Of a stretch of DNA of 64,000 bases, positions 12,054 to 22,535 are shown piece by piece (position 1 is the first letter of the stretch; each line of letters opens with the position of its first letter). A program made the translations under genes and the position numbers. The DNA comes from Ophioderma brevispina (taxonomy: Eukaryota > Echinodermata > Ophiuroidea > Amphilepidida > Ophiodermatidae). Location: the NCBI GenBank assembly GCA_023653785.1, contig JAMKCH010036069.1, positions 1 to 64,000 of the forward strand. The letters run 5' to 3'. The notes below the pieces were generated by a model. The model saw nothing but the letters and a program-made list of their open reading frames with translations. It did no database searches and had not been told where the DNA came from.

Positions 12054-12557
12054 CATAGTGACGGATGTTGAATTTGCCCTATACTAAAGCGTTATTCAAC
12101 ATCCGTCATAATGGAATACAACAATCGGCGTTTTTCGAACATCCGTCAATCCAACGAGCGTCATCGCGAATTATTTTGGTTTATTACATAATGACGGATG
12201 TTGAACTGTAAATATAATATAAATTCCTAGAAATAGCAATATTTATAAATTAATTACATATTTTGCTTGCTTCAGTTACAAATTTAAGATGAGAATATTA
12301 CTGACAAAAGTATTTAAAAAGCCCTGGTGTGAAATCGCGTATACACTTCTATGACAGAGGGTTCAACATCCGTCACTATGTAGCACACCAAAGTCTCTGT
12401 TATGCAACATGCGTCAAAATTGACAAATTTCTAATTAAGATTATTAATTAATTAAGTTCTTACAAGCTTAGATACTTGGCATATTGAAGACTTTGATATT
12501 TAGTACCATTTTCTTTAATTTCGTAAAAATTATAAAAATTCAACATCCGTCACTATG
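12054..12557. mobile_element. nested MITE cluster with TGACGGATGTTGAA termini
   Basis: The string CATAGTGACGGATGTTGAA or its reverse complement occurs repeatedly: forward at 12,054 and 12,187, reverse at 12,095, 12,361 and 12,539, with a shortened reverse copy at about 12,135 and a degenerate one near 12,403. Outer ends at 12,054 and 12,557 form a 22-bp inverted pair. An inner pair (12,185-12,382) begins and ends with TA. This looks like one MITE inserted in or duplicated within another. No coding capacity. Unit copies 2 and 3 lack the segment, so it entered after the units separated or was lost from them. Confidence 0.75.
12185..12382. mobile_element. inner MITE of the TGACGGATGTTGAA cluster
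   Basis: A 198-bp segment bounded by TACATAATGACGGATGTTGA on the left and its near-exact reverse complement on the right (one mismatch in 22). The TA at each end fits a TA target duplication of Tc1/mariner type, but a TA within the inverted repeat itself would look the same. Confidence 0.6.
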
Positions 12558-12654
12558 TAATACACCCGACGAATTATGCATTATGGTCTGACTTTTCCGT
12601 AGTTCGGTATTAATTGTGTTATTTGTAAAGAGTATTTACCTTTAATTGGCTCCC

Positions 12655-12777
12655 CGCAAAGACACAAAACGAAATAGGATCAGTGCACCAATTGGATTAC
12701 ATGCTTTTACACCTTGTACATGACGGAATAAAGCGTGTAAATCAATGGGTGCACTGAGCTTGTTTCGTTTCGTTGCG
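12655..12777. mobile_element. 123-bp hairpin MITE
   Basis: Nearly the whole segment is an imperfect inverted repeat with arms of about 55 bp. The left arm starts CGCAAAGACACAAAACGAAA, and the right arm ends GTTTCGTTTCGTTGCG. Both arms contain CAGTGCACC (or its complement GGTGCACTG) and a TTACANGCTTT stretch. The superfamily is unclear because no clean target duplication is visible. Confidence 0.7.
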
Positions 12778-15032
12778 CTTAATACAGTAAGCCCTTAAAT
12801 TTACTAAGGACCACTTTTGGGGGTTATCCATTGGTGGTCCTAGCACTTTATGCATCTTCTATATTATATTTATGTATCCTGTCATCTTTGCTGAATAAAT
12901 TGTTCGAATATGGTCTAACAAGTATTGGTGACCACCAACTTTCAGTCTTTTAACCTTCAGCCTTGTGATTTGTTTTCCACATAGCTCTTTAATAGTGGTA
13001 TATGATTGTCACGTAAAAAATATCTCATACTTTTCTTGAAGGCTGCCTAATTTTTTTAACAAATTGTTGTAATTTACACATACATAATGTTTGTTAACAT
13101 TCATATAATCACTGTTGTAAAAATAGCTAAGCTCATTTGATGTCCGCCATCTGATAAAAACATTTTAAAATGTGACTCCAGTCCGATTAAGGGTCAAAAA
13201 CAAATTTTTACATAGCGCCACCAGAATGCTTATTTAGGCCTAATTGCATAAAAATTCATGGGCGATTTTCCACTTCTGCCACTAAAATATGCAACCAAAT
13301 GATTTTAGGGCATTATATAAATTTGGGCAAAAAACAAATTTAGCAGTTTAAAATATGGCGCTCGAAAAACGAAACCTGGGTCAACATGGACCCCACCCAC
13401 TTGTGCACTTATGAGTGTAACATTGAAAAAAAATATATTGAAAATCTCTGAGTTAGCTTTTAAGAGACGTGTACATCGCCCATCTAGGAATTCTTTCCGA
13501 GTTTCTACAGTGGTGATCTTTAGATCCCTTGCAGTTTACTTTTTCCCAGATTTTTCTCATATGTCCTATGGTTTCAAACTTTTCAATATTCACTCTAACA
13601 TAAGGAGTAAATAAGGGTAATCAAACATTTTATATTGAGTAAAATTAAATTAAAATGAAGAGTAAATTTTACCCATGTAAGGTACGGATTCCACCCCAAT
13701 TGGACTTAAGATTAAGTCACACAGACGTTAATGCCAATATCTACTTATTTACAGTGTTAATTTCCAAAAAATAACCAAATTTTAAAAAGTCTTTCGGTCC
13801 CACAAAAACATGCGGAGCATGAAGTCTGCCTCTTGCGAAGAAATGTGTTTCATGTGATGTAATGGGTCCTTGTTTAGCGATGATATGTCATCACGGTATT
13901 CTGAAGATCTAGCTAACCAGGCTAACCGGACGTCCTATCGATTTCAACGGCTGACGTGGGATGATTATAGTACGGAATACTTCCGAAAAAGCGGGCAAAT
14001 ATAAGAAATTCGTCTATAGAACTCGATTAAGCAAATTGCTAAGTTACCAACAATAAGTATGTTGATGCTTACATTAAAGTAAGTGTCGTAAGATAATCAT
14101 TGAAAGAGGGGGGGGCTAGTTAAATTCTTAATGGACAACAAAGTACGCTGACGTGCAAAACTAAACACCTACTTGATTAGGGCAAAGAATGAAGTCAAGA
14201 GCGCATTACCGCGCACTCTTGTGGGTCCTAACATCTTAACAGCTGAATACCTGAACTCTGTTTTAAGACTTCTACAGTCGATGCGGACAACCGGCCAAAT
14301 TAACAACAAGGGCTCAAAGAGGTTTTCAAAGATGACCTTTCCAACAATTAACTGATCGAATGCGCGAGGTTAAATGCAATGCTAAGTATGACCTAAATGT
14401 TGCCTATACTATAAAGATGAGTTTTGTGACATTTTCTATTAAAAGAAGCAGCAAATAACAACGCATGGACCATTAAGCGTTAGATAGCGTAAGTACAGAT
14501 ATTTTTCATTATCGTAGGCGAAGAGAAACGTGACTTTTTTAAGGTTTGTAGAATCCCTACCAACCCACTCTGTTCCCAAGAGCTGGAAAACGGGTCACTT
14601 GATACAAAAGAAGAGAAAGGTGACCGTTAAATATCTGGTATTTGTTATTATATCATGCTGGGATTGGCCAATCCATTATTCGTACCAAAAACTCGCCTTA
14701 TTTCAAAAATATTAATGATTGTAAAATCAACCGTGCTAATTGTTAATTATAAATATGAACATCGACAAAAATCTGAACTTATGGGCAGCTATATTAGAAA
14801 CAATGATGAACAAACTCTGGTTGTACATGTTAGTTCATGAAGCACACGATTTAAATCCATCAAAAAACCTAGCAACAGATTGCTTGCAGTCGGTACGGCT
14901 GATAACGGGCAAATCAATGTGAAATTGATGAGCGTGGAGTAATTACCTCAAATTTGCGGGACGAGTTAGTACAATATTTTTTAATATTACTATTTTGGAT
15001 TGTGAAACATTATTTTCACGTCATTAGGCAAT

Positions 15033-15080
15033 GCTCTCTCTCTCTCTCTTTCTTTTCTCTCTTTCTTTTTTCTCTATTAA
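15033..15080. repeat. (CT)n pyrimidine microsatellite of the unit
   Basis: A CTCTCTCTCTCTTTCTTTT tract, kept at the same place in copies 2 (about 37,060-37,100) and 3 (about 45,967-46,000). Confidence 0.85.
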
Positions 15081-16052
15081 ATACTACGTGTATCAAAAAT
15101 TTTCAAACACTTGACCAACAAATCAAAACAAACAAGTCCAAATTGATTGAAAGGGCGATGACCATCCGATGGTTCATGGCGGATCGCCTCCGGTGGAAAT
15201 TGTTACCGGATTTGGTTGATAAACGCACATCCTCAGATCGAACCTGTTGTTGTTTTACTAGACATTATCAATCAACCTAAATCATTTTAACCTGTTGGGA
15301 CAAATTTCATCAGTATCACCAAATATAATGTTGCAGGCAATGATACCGCCATTGCAGGGTTTTTACCATCTCCATTGTGCCGTTTCAAAACATCGCGTGG
15401 GTTTGTCCATTGGGCCAAGGCCTATTTAGACAAGAAATCAGGAAATTTACATTCGTTTCACTACAAAAATGTTGACATTTCCGTCAATCGACTTCTTTTG
15501 ATGACTAGAACGTGCCGACGAGTCATCAATGGTTCTGATTGTTGCGAGTTTTAAGGTTAAACATACCAATTTATTAATCAAGTATAGGTAAAAATAGCAA
15601 TTATTAATCTGAATGGAGACGTGATTATTACATATTTAAATTTTAACGAGTTGCTACCAAAACTTAGTGTTGATTAAGTATAGATTAATAACTTCCGAAT
15701 TGTGAGGTAAAAGAGCTAAAAGTTTCTTCGCCACATGAGTCAATAAGACATCACGAAACCCATGTCGTTTGCCTGTATTTCCACGAAAGCACATTGACGG
15801 AAATAAACCGTACAGTTTTATGTTTTATAGCATAAATTTGGACGTCTTCTGCGAGCACATGACAGGAAATTCAGATTCCGTGTTAATGAAAAACTCAATA
15901 AAGCGCGGTTTACTTCGCAATGGAAAGTTTTAGAGTATTAGGGGTTAAAGAACGTCAGTACAAGTTATTAATCCGTTTTTTTGTGAGGACCACCCAACCG
16001 AATCTAAAATAAACGCCCTTATCGAAGGATGAGTCTCCTGGTGATGGCACCG

Positions 16053-16075
16053 CCCCCCCCCCCCCCCCCCCCCCC
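16053..16075. repeat. poly-C tract
   Basis: Twenty-three consecutive C. An open frame through it would encode a proline run, but this is a homopolymer artefact and not a gene. Confidence 0.95.
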
Positions 16076-17080
16076 ATGCGCCCCTTTGTCTACACGCGTC
16101 GGGTATCCAATTATAGCTCGTGGACTTTGTTTAACGTCGACCTATCACTGTAAGTTGGTGTTGCTGCTCTCTCGCCTTTGTTTGCACGTTCGGGCATTCG
16201 CTTCTTCATCGTCGCATCAAGAAAGTCGCTTTTGTCTTCGGTTCATGTTTCATTATTTTAACAAATGTTTTCTTCCACGTCGCCATCTGATAAGACTTGC
16301 AATTCTAGTCTAAAAGGGTATTTGGATATATGGACATTTACACCGTTTCCAAGTTTAGGTTATACGCTATTATGTTGACTTACCTCATACGGAAAAACAA
16401 CCCCGCGTAATCGTATAGGCGCAGTCAACGAATGTCTTCAATGTAAAACTATACGGGTGATATTTACGTTGACAGTTAACGGACCGAGGATGTAGCATGA
16501 ACAAATACGCAGGTGATTTTGCCAGCTTTAGGACAATTGGAAGGGTTCAACATATGTTCGTTTATTCGCATATAAAGCGTGATGAATCTGCTGTATGGTC
16601 GTTCTTACTGTGCTAGTTAACATTGTTTTGTTATAGTAATGCGTCGTGGATTTTCTGCACGGGTAAACCATTTTCCGACATTCTTGTTGAGGTGTATAAA
16701 CTGATTCCTTCATACTTCAGGATTTCTTACGCTTTTCTGGAACTGATCTTGGCTAACCTAACCAAACCTTGGGTATGCGCACGACAGATAGTTAAATTCC
16801 ATATGAATCGGGTTATGCTTCGGCAATGTGAGGATAGATCGAAGGAGTAGTCGGACTGGAATTGCCTGATACAAGCACTCAATGACGGTCCTTTGATTGC
16901 GTTGCGTGAGACGAGCGATTTTTAAGGGCTCGCCACAGTGTAAGAGGTGACACGGTGTATGGTATTATTAATGTACTTGGTTTGATCGGGTAAGCATATA
17001 CATTCTAGTGTTTCTTGAGGTGCATGATTTAGTTACAAGTAGTGTGCGATTATTCTTTGGTGGCGCATTCGGGCGTGTTC
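16076..17080. other. unannotated part of the 6.18-kb insertion
   Basis: Less AT-rich than the flanking unit and with many CG dinucleotides, but no recognisable motif in the six frames. Confidence 0.4.
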
Positions 17081-17082
17081 AT

Positions 17083-17570
17083 CTCAGACGGGGGGTCTGT
17101 GTGTGTTTGTGTGCAAGCATCATTTGGGTGAGTTGTCTGAAATACAATCGGCCGTTATAATTCTCTGAAAAAATGGCCAAGTTACGTACGAGGGCGTGTT
17201 GGTTTGCGTATTGGGATTCCCAGGTTTGGTCAAGCCCTCGTATCACACGTCCGGGTTTACGCGCGAGCCGGAATTGTGCAGACACTGTCGAGGAGAATTA
17301 GGGTTTCGATCGATCAGTGGTGAGCGTTGTTCTTTTATGGTGCATTTGTGCGTGTATTTTGTTTATCTTACAGCTACCTTCAGACTCAGCGGGACGGGTA
17401 TGGGTTGTGTGCAAGTGTATAGATTGTGAGTGTGTTGAATTAGATATCGCCGTCATAATTTCTGAATCGAATGGTACGCACGCGCCTGTTGTTTTGCGTA
17501 TTGATTCCCGGTGCCAAGCGTTGTCACCCATTTCCGGGTTTTTAAGCCGCCGTAGCCAGAAATTGATTCA
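17083..17570 (+). repeat. two diverged direct repeats, spacing about 300 bp
   Basis: Copies at about 17,083-17,260 and 17,391-17,570 share GTGTGCAAG, a CGCCGTxATAATTxTCTGAA stretch, TTTGCGTATTG, GATTCCC and CCGGGTTT in the same order. The divergence includes substitutions, so this duplication is older than the array duplication. Confidence 0.7.
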
Positions 17571-17599
17571 GGATCACTGACGAAGAGTAGAGCGTTTCA

Positions 17600-19690
17600 G
17601 TACGAGTTGTGCCAGTTTTGGATTGTTTTGTTTTTTTGTAACGTCCAAATTACTTATAATTCCGTTAATTGTAATAGTTCTGGTAAATTGTATGCAGAGA
17701 CAGTTACTGTGTGTTTCTCCTCTGCTACCCCCCACCACTTATTTAAGGGGTGGGGGGGCTCAGTTTGCAAAATTTATGTCCTTGTTTAGTATGTATGTGT
17801 CCTGAGCTTGGACATTACATGTGTTTGCTACTTAACCTTACATGTTATGTCGAGTCGTAGTGAATTACTGAAGAGAGATTTATTTTAATCGTCGAGTTAT
17901 TCTCGCTATCCACAAGTTCCTAATTTTATATCATACGTTTGCAAAAAGGTTTCATATGGGCGATGGAATTAAGTTTATTTGTGCGGAATTTGTTATCTTT
18001 AATATGGGGTATGAGGCCTCGAGGAGTTGCAAATTCGGCGTGGATGAAATCTCTAGATCGTCATCGTCTTTCAGATTCCTTATTCATTTGTTCTTTGTAA
18101 TTTGTTTATAAAAAAAGTAAAAAATTGATTTTTGGTATTTTTTTGGAAACAACTGGTTTTGTTGGTCGGTGGTTTCATGTCCATGTAGGCCTACGTATAG
18201 TTGTCTATTCTACATGTATTTTTTTGTCACGTCACAATGATGATGGTTTATCAGATGAAGATGTTTACAGAAGATTCGCAATTTCGCATCATAAAGGGTC
18301 AAGTGTTCGTTTAACTTACGGCGCCAATCTGGTTTTAGTGGCTTAATTCTGGCCGTGTTACGTGGAGTTAACTTATGGTGGTAAGTTAAATGCTGGGTTC
18401 ATTGCTGTTGGTAATACTTGTATATTTGTGAATTTCAGTATACGGATTGAATTTTATTTGGTGTGTCATTAAGCCCTGGCTTTAAACGAATTTTTAATGA
18501 ATCGTTAGCCTCTAATATCAAGTACTTTGTGGATAGCAGAATCGTTTGATTTTCATCTCTGGAGTTTAATTGGTTAATGAATTTAATCAATTCTTTTCTT
18601 GGCGCCTCCTTACGGTCATTTCAAATGTTTTGCATAGATTTCATTCAGCAGCTTTGATAATAGTTGTGGCCTTTGGTGGAGTACAAATTAGTGTGTTATT
18701 TAAAGTCGCCTGGGCTCTTATATTTGAAGGGGAAAGTGTAGGGGGTTACGCGTTGTTGGGGTTTTGTCCTAAATATGCGTATGATTTGATTGAAATGATT
18801 GTAAAAGTGCTCTCTCCATCTCTTCCCCGTTTTTATCTACTTTCATTTCAAACGTGAACTGAAACCTACTATAATCAAGCTGATGTTGTGCTATATGTGT
18901 TTACAGCTATGGTGGCTTGTATTACAAAAACCCATTTTTGGTTTAAGATCGGCGCAACGCATGTTTCAAAAACATTTTTTATGTTATGATAAAATATATA
19001 TATTGAGGTGTGTTATATCTATATATATACATAATTATATACAGATAACATATATTTATTATATGGCCGCGTCTCATAAGTGCTTAGTTGGTCATTATTT
19101 GGTAAAAATGTTTTTCTTTATTCACTTTATTGGAGTTGTTTTATGTGCAATCAAGACAGGTATCTGCTTGCTCTCTGCTGTTTTTTGTTTTTGTTTTCTC
19201 TTTTAAAGGGGAATATTGAGAGGATCATTGAGTTGGGGATGACTCTTGTGGCTCCTCCATTGCTACATTTGAAATACTTGAAGCAATCGCCAACTTAGTC
19301 GAGGGAGGAAGTGAGAACTGCGAACCGACCTACACTCATTTACGCTTACTACTAGTTCAAACCTTCCAGCGGCGATATCTGTTAAAAATTATCCAAAACT
19401 ACAGAGTTGTTTATGCGTATTGATAGCTGTCAGCTCCGCAAGTCTAGTGGAGCGACTAAGTACGGTAACTGGTTGTTTAAATTCGCAATAGATGACCAGA
19501 GGAAAGGTAATGCGAGGGGAAAGTATGTTAAGACTTTGACTCACAGTATCAAGTAAAACGAGGCTAGGATCTGTGTTCGGTCTATGTAGGGATAAGTCTT
19601 GTCACGTTGCTTGACCACTCATGACCACAGTTCCCCTCGAGACTTCCCTCCGGCAGTACCGCCGTGATCTTTGCATCTGAACACTACGAT
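17600..19690. other. unannotated part of the 6.18-kb insertion
   Basis: No recognisable protein or RNA. It includes a TA-rich patch at about 18,985-19,060. Many T-rich short frames look like hydrophobic peptides only because of base composition. Confidence 0.4.
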
Positions 19691-19694
19691 TGAT

Positions 19695-20030
19695 CCGAAG
19701 CTTAAGTCGTCTCACTTATATCATCATTTATACACTGCTTGGAGATATAGCTATGGCAAACGCATTAACTTTACCCTAATATGCCCCGTCTAGAGTCGTC
19801 ACACATGAACACGACGGTTTTTCTTGGAAGTGCATGGTGGAAATCTTGATCAGAGCTTAAGTCGTCTCACTTATATCATCATTTTATAGACACATGCTTG
19901 GAGTAAGCTATGGCAATCCACTTTACCTAGATATGGCGAGTAGATGTACCTTGGTACCCGAATAACACTGTACCTAAATATTTGCGAGTAGATGAACCTT
20001 GGTACCCGAATAACACTTGCAAATCACAAT
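19695..20030 (+). repeat. nested tandem duplications (about 155 bp and about 50 bp)
   Basis: GCTTAAGTCGTCTCACTTAT followed by ATCATCATTTAT occurs at about 19,700 and 19,855. Each is followed by GCTTGGAG and AGCTATGGCAA. Inside the second copy a shorter duplication repeats GCGAGTAGATG, ACCTTGGTACCCGAATAACA at about 19,937 and 19,984. Confidence 0.85.
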
Positions 20031-20439
20031 TGAGTTCTAAAGTCAATGTTAGTATCTAGCCATTATGTGGTCGTGCCAATTATTTGGGACGCCTGCTTGC
20101 GTGGGAGAGAACCTAAAAGCGTCCGCATCTCGTCCAAACACTCGTTTGTTTTGGTCAGAAATTTTGACTAGTCTTTTTTATTATGGGGAGAAGAACAGGT
20201 GCTGGTGAGCGCGTTTCTTGATTAGTCTGCCCATAAGTTTGTTAACCCTAGTAGTGCCCGTCATCCAAACATGCATGTATGCACATTCATAGCAGTTCAC
20301 TTATTGTTTAGGCGTGACGGGTTGCATCTCTTCGAGACAGGGAACTCAGTTCTTGTCGAAATTAATCTAAGGCGGCCCGGTGTTTTTTTAATGTGAAACC
20401 TGGCGACCATTGTTATCCTTCCTCTTCCATCTAAGTAAT

Positions 20440-20770
20440 TAAAAAAGAAAAGCAAACGGGCGCCCGCAGGCAGGAGTGATCATTCTCTCTGTTATTGCGT
20501 TTGGGCGCCGACTCACCTCATATGATGTTGTTGTGGGGGTTCCGCCACTCCTCCCCGCACGGCGAGTAGTTTTTTGCTTCCCGGAACTTATGCCCCCGGT
20601 ACCCTTTATACTCCTGGTGGAGATAGGCAGGTGAGGTAAAGGGCGTCTTGCCCGGGGTGCACAAAACAATTGGCATCAGCGGGGCTCGAACCCGCAACTT
20701 TGTGACTGAGAGTAAGGCGAGCGCTGGTTCCGCTTGCAACACATGCGCCCCCTTTGCCAACACGTGCTAT
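20440..20770 (-). mobile_element. tRNA-derived SINE
   Basis: On the minus strand the element opens with an A-box match TGGCAAAGGGG (about 20,759-20,749). A B box GGTTCGAGCCC follows inside a perfect 5-bp T-arm GCGGG/CCCGC (about 20,692-20,678). After this tRNA-like head (20,670-20,760) comes a body with CCAGGAGTATAAAGGGTACC (about 20,613-20,594). I recall this kind of string from invertebrate, especially echinoderm, SINEs. The 5' and 3' acceptor strands pair poorly, so it is not a working tRNA gene. The distal end is uncertain. It would depend on a LINE for movement. Confidence 0.55.
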
Positions 20771-20904
20771 ATGTAATCACTCCTTGATGTTTTGTGAAAT
20801 TTGGGGGGGGGATGTGGCCAAGTTACTATAATAAGTAAACTTTGTGGAGGCATCTGTAGTTTAGCTTGTCTATTTCACTCAAAAATTCACATTCAAAGAA
20901 ACTA

Positions 20905-21275
20905 ATTGGCAAAATATGTAATTTGGTAATAAGAGAGTGATTGATTTTCAAGGTAACAGCCCTTGAATTTGTTTGGGGCGGGCCCCCTTCCATGAAAACA
21001 TTATTCATTGAAAGAAATCTTTGTATGCCATTGATAAAAAACATTACGTATTTTGTAATAGGATTGGTGGATTTTCTCAAGGTAGTGCCCGTTGGAATTT
21101 TGGTTTGGGGCGAGGCCCATTCCAAGAAAATCATTCCACTTAAAGGACATCGTGTGTATCCAATAATTGGATAATTTCTCAGCTTAAATTATCAAATGTA
21201 GGAAAGTCTAATTTTCGCGCCGGAAGTAACACCTTCGGAAAAACTTGGGGCGGGTGACCATGCCCGGGAAATTGA
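20905..21275 (+). repeat. decayed minisatellite, three units of about 130 bp
   Basis: Units at about 20,905, 21,040 and 21,190 share a TTxTCAAGGTA...GCCC core and a following TTTGGGGCG...CC stretch. The third unit is degenerate. Many substitutions separate the units. Confidence 0.65.
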
Positions 21276-21389
21276 CCTGTTTAAGGTGCTTGTTTTTGTG
21301 CAGCTTCACATCGCAAAACTTTAATTACGCAACTTATGCTTTCAATCTTACTGTCTATAAATGTTCACGAAGTCGCAAATGGAAAGCTA

Positions 21390-21930
21390 TATTATATTTA
21401 TCCTAGTGATTAGCCATTAGGTGTGGATAGTTAGGGTTTGGCACTCGACTAAAATATTATAGTGATAAGTGCGAAAAATTGCAATCTATATATTGTATCA
21501 TAGTGTAGCCATTAGTTGTGATATGATGGTTAGGGTTTTGGCACTCGAACCATCTCCCCCCACTAACCCCCCTACTTTACGATTACACACCCCTCACCTC
21601 CCCCCACTTACTCCCCTTCACCATCTCACCCCACTCGATTCTCCATTCACCCTCCCCCCACATCCTCCTCCCATTCCTTCCTCCTCCACTCGCCACCATT
21701 CATTCCTGTCTTGACCTCTCCCCCCCACCTACCCCACCCACAGCCCAACCATCACATACTATCCCTCTCACCCTCCACCACCCGAAACTCCCACCACCAC
21801 CCCCTCCCACTTCCCACAATCTAAAATATATAGTTTATTAAGTTGCGAAAATGAAATTATATATTTATCCTAGGTTCGCCATAGGTGTGATAGTTGGATA
21901 GTTAGGGTTTGGCACTAGACTAAATATATA
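21390..21930 (+). repeat. three direct repeats split by a C-rich pyrimidine tract
   Basis: A block ending in TAGTTAGGGTTTGGCACTCGACT occurs near 21,425-21,455. A variant lies near 21,500-21,550 and another near 21,850-21,925. Each is preceded by a GCCATTAGGTGTG-like stretch. Between the second and third copies lies about 290 bp made almost wholly of C, with T and A (21,551-21,830). Confidence 0.75.
21551..21830. repeat. C-rich, nearly G-free tract
   Basis: About 280 bp with very few G residues and many CCCC blocks. The opposite strand is correspondingly G-rich, with several GGGG runs that could form four-stranded structures. Confidence 0.85.
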
Positions 21931-22470
21931 GATTTGATCCTTAAGAGTAACACCTTAGGTGTGCTTAGCCAAAGTCGGAAGTTGGCTAATACTGAAATTA
22001 TTATCTCCATGAGGGAATTATATCAAGGTATACTAAAGTATTTGGGGGAGACGGGAGTAGGTGTGTTATCTGCTGTTGGCATCAGTAATAAACATGACTT
22101 CTGATGCGTCGAAGAGGCGCAATTACAAGTATTCTGTCAGGACTCATTCTTGATTAATTTTGTATAATGGTTCTAAAGCGTTTTTCAACGACAGCGTGTT
22201 TAAAGAATATTCTTTTTTTTATTTTACAAATACAGGATTCCTAAAACATAAAACAAATAACAAATTTTTAATATAATGTTTCAAAGTGTAACAGCCATCG
22301 CATTTACTTGAGGTGAATACAGGGTGGTTGAAAAAAAGTAGTAAAACCAAGTTTAAGGCGATTGTTCACCCAACGTCTTGTAGTCCAGAAAATGTGTTTA
22401 TATAACGTTGAGGAGTAGGATGGTTTAGCAATAATCGTTGAAAATTAAAAATGCTAGGTTTTTAGCTTAT

Positions 22471-22535
22471 TTGGATCCCAATTGGGTCTTAATTGGATCC
22501 CAATTGGGTCTTAATTGGATCCCAATTGGATCTTA
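22471..22535. repeat. palindromic minisatellite, 21-22-bp unit, three copies
   Basis: Three head-to-tail copies of ATTGGATCCCAATTGGGTCT with a TTA spacer. The unit holds the palindrome CCCAATTGGG and a BamHI-like GGATCC. The same array has two copies in unit 2 (38,300-38,343) and two to three in unit 3 (47,210-47,278). Confidence 0.9.

Larger units (their letters stand above)
15973..22152. mobile_element. 6.18-kb insertion of unknown type in unit copy 1
   Basis: Unit copies 2 and 3 run continuously across this point. Copy 1 breaks after ATTAAT (15,967-15,972) and resumes at ATTAAT (22,153-22,158), giving a 6-bp target duplication. A TTAA-only duplication would also fit. The inserted DNA begins CCGTTTTTTTGTGAGGACC and ends CAGGACTCATTCTTG. 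The ends are not inverted repeats of each other, and I see no long terminal direct repeats. It holds poly-C, four sets of tandem duplications and a SINE, but no recognisable transposase, integrase or reverse transcriptase. Alternatives are a large nonautonomous element or a composite of several insertions. Confidence 0.55.

Noticed and set aside
12054..12557. CRISPR-like array from the repeated 14-mer
   Set aside because: Spacing is irregular, copies lie in both orientations, the context is eukaryotic, and paired inverted ends fit MITEs.
16029..16313. Open frame with a proline run
   Set aside because: It exists only because of the 23-base poly-C tract; the rest has no motif.
18570..19300. 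Hydrophobic open frames that look like membrane proteins
   Set aside because: Overlapping frames of similar quality occur in the T-rich strand; hydrophobicity follows from base composition.
20670..20760. Functional tRNA gene (Ser/Leu-like)
   Set aside because: The T arm and boxes are good, but the acceptor stem pairs over only about four bases; better explained as a SINE head.
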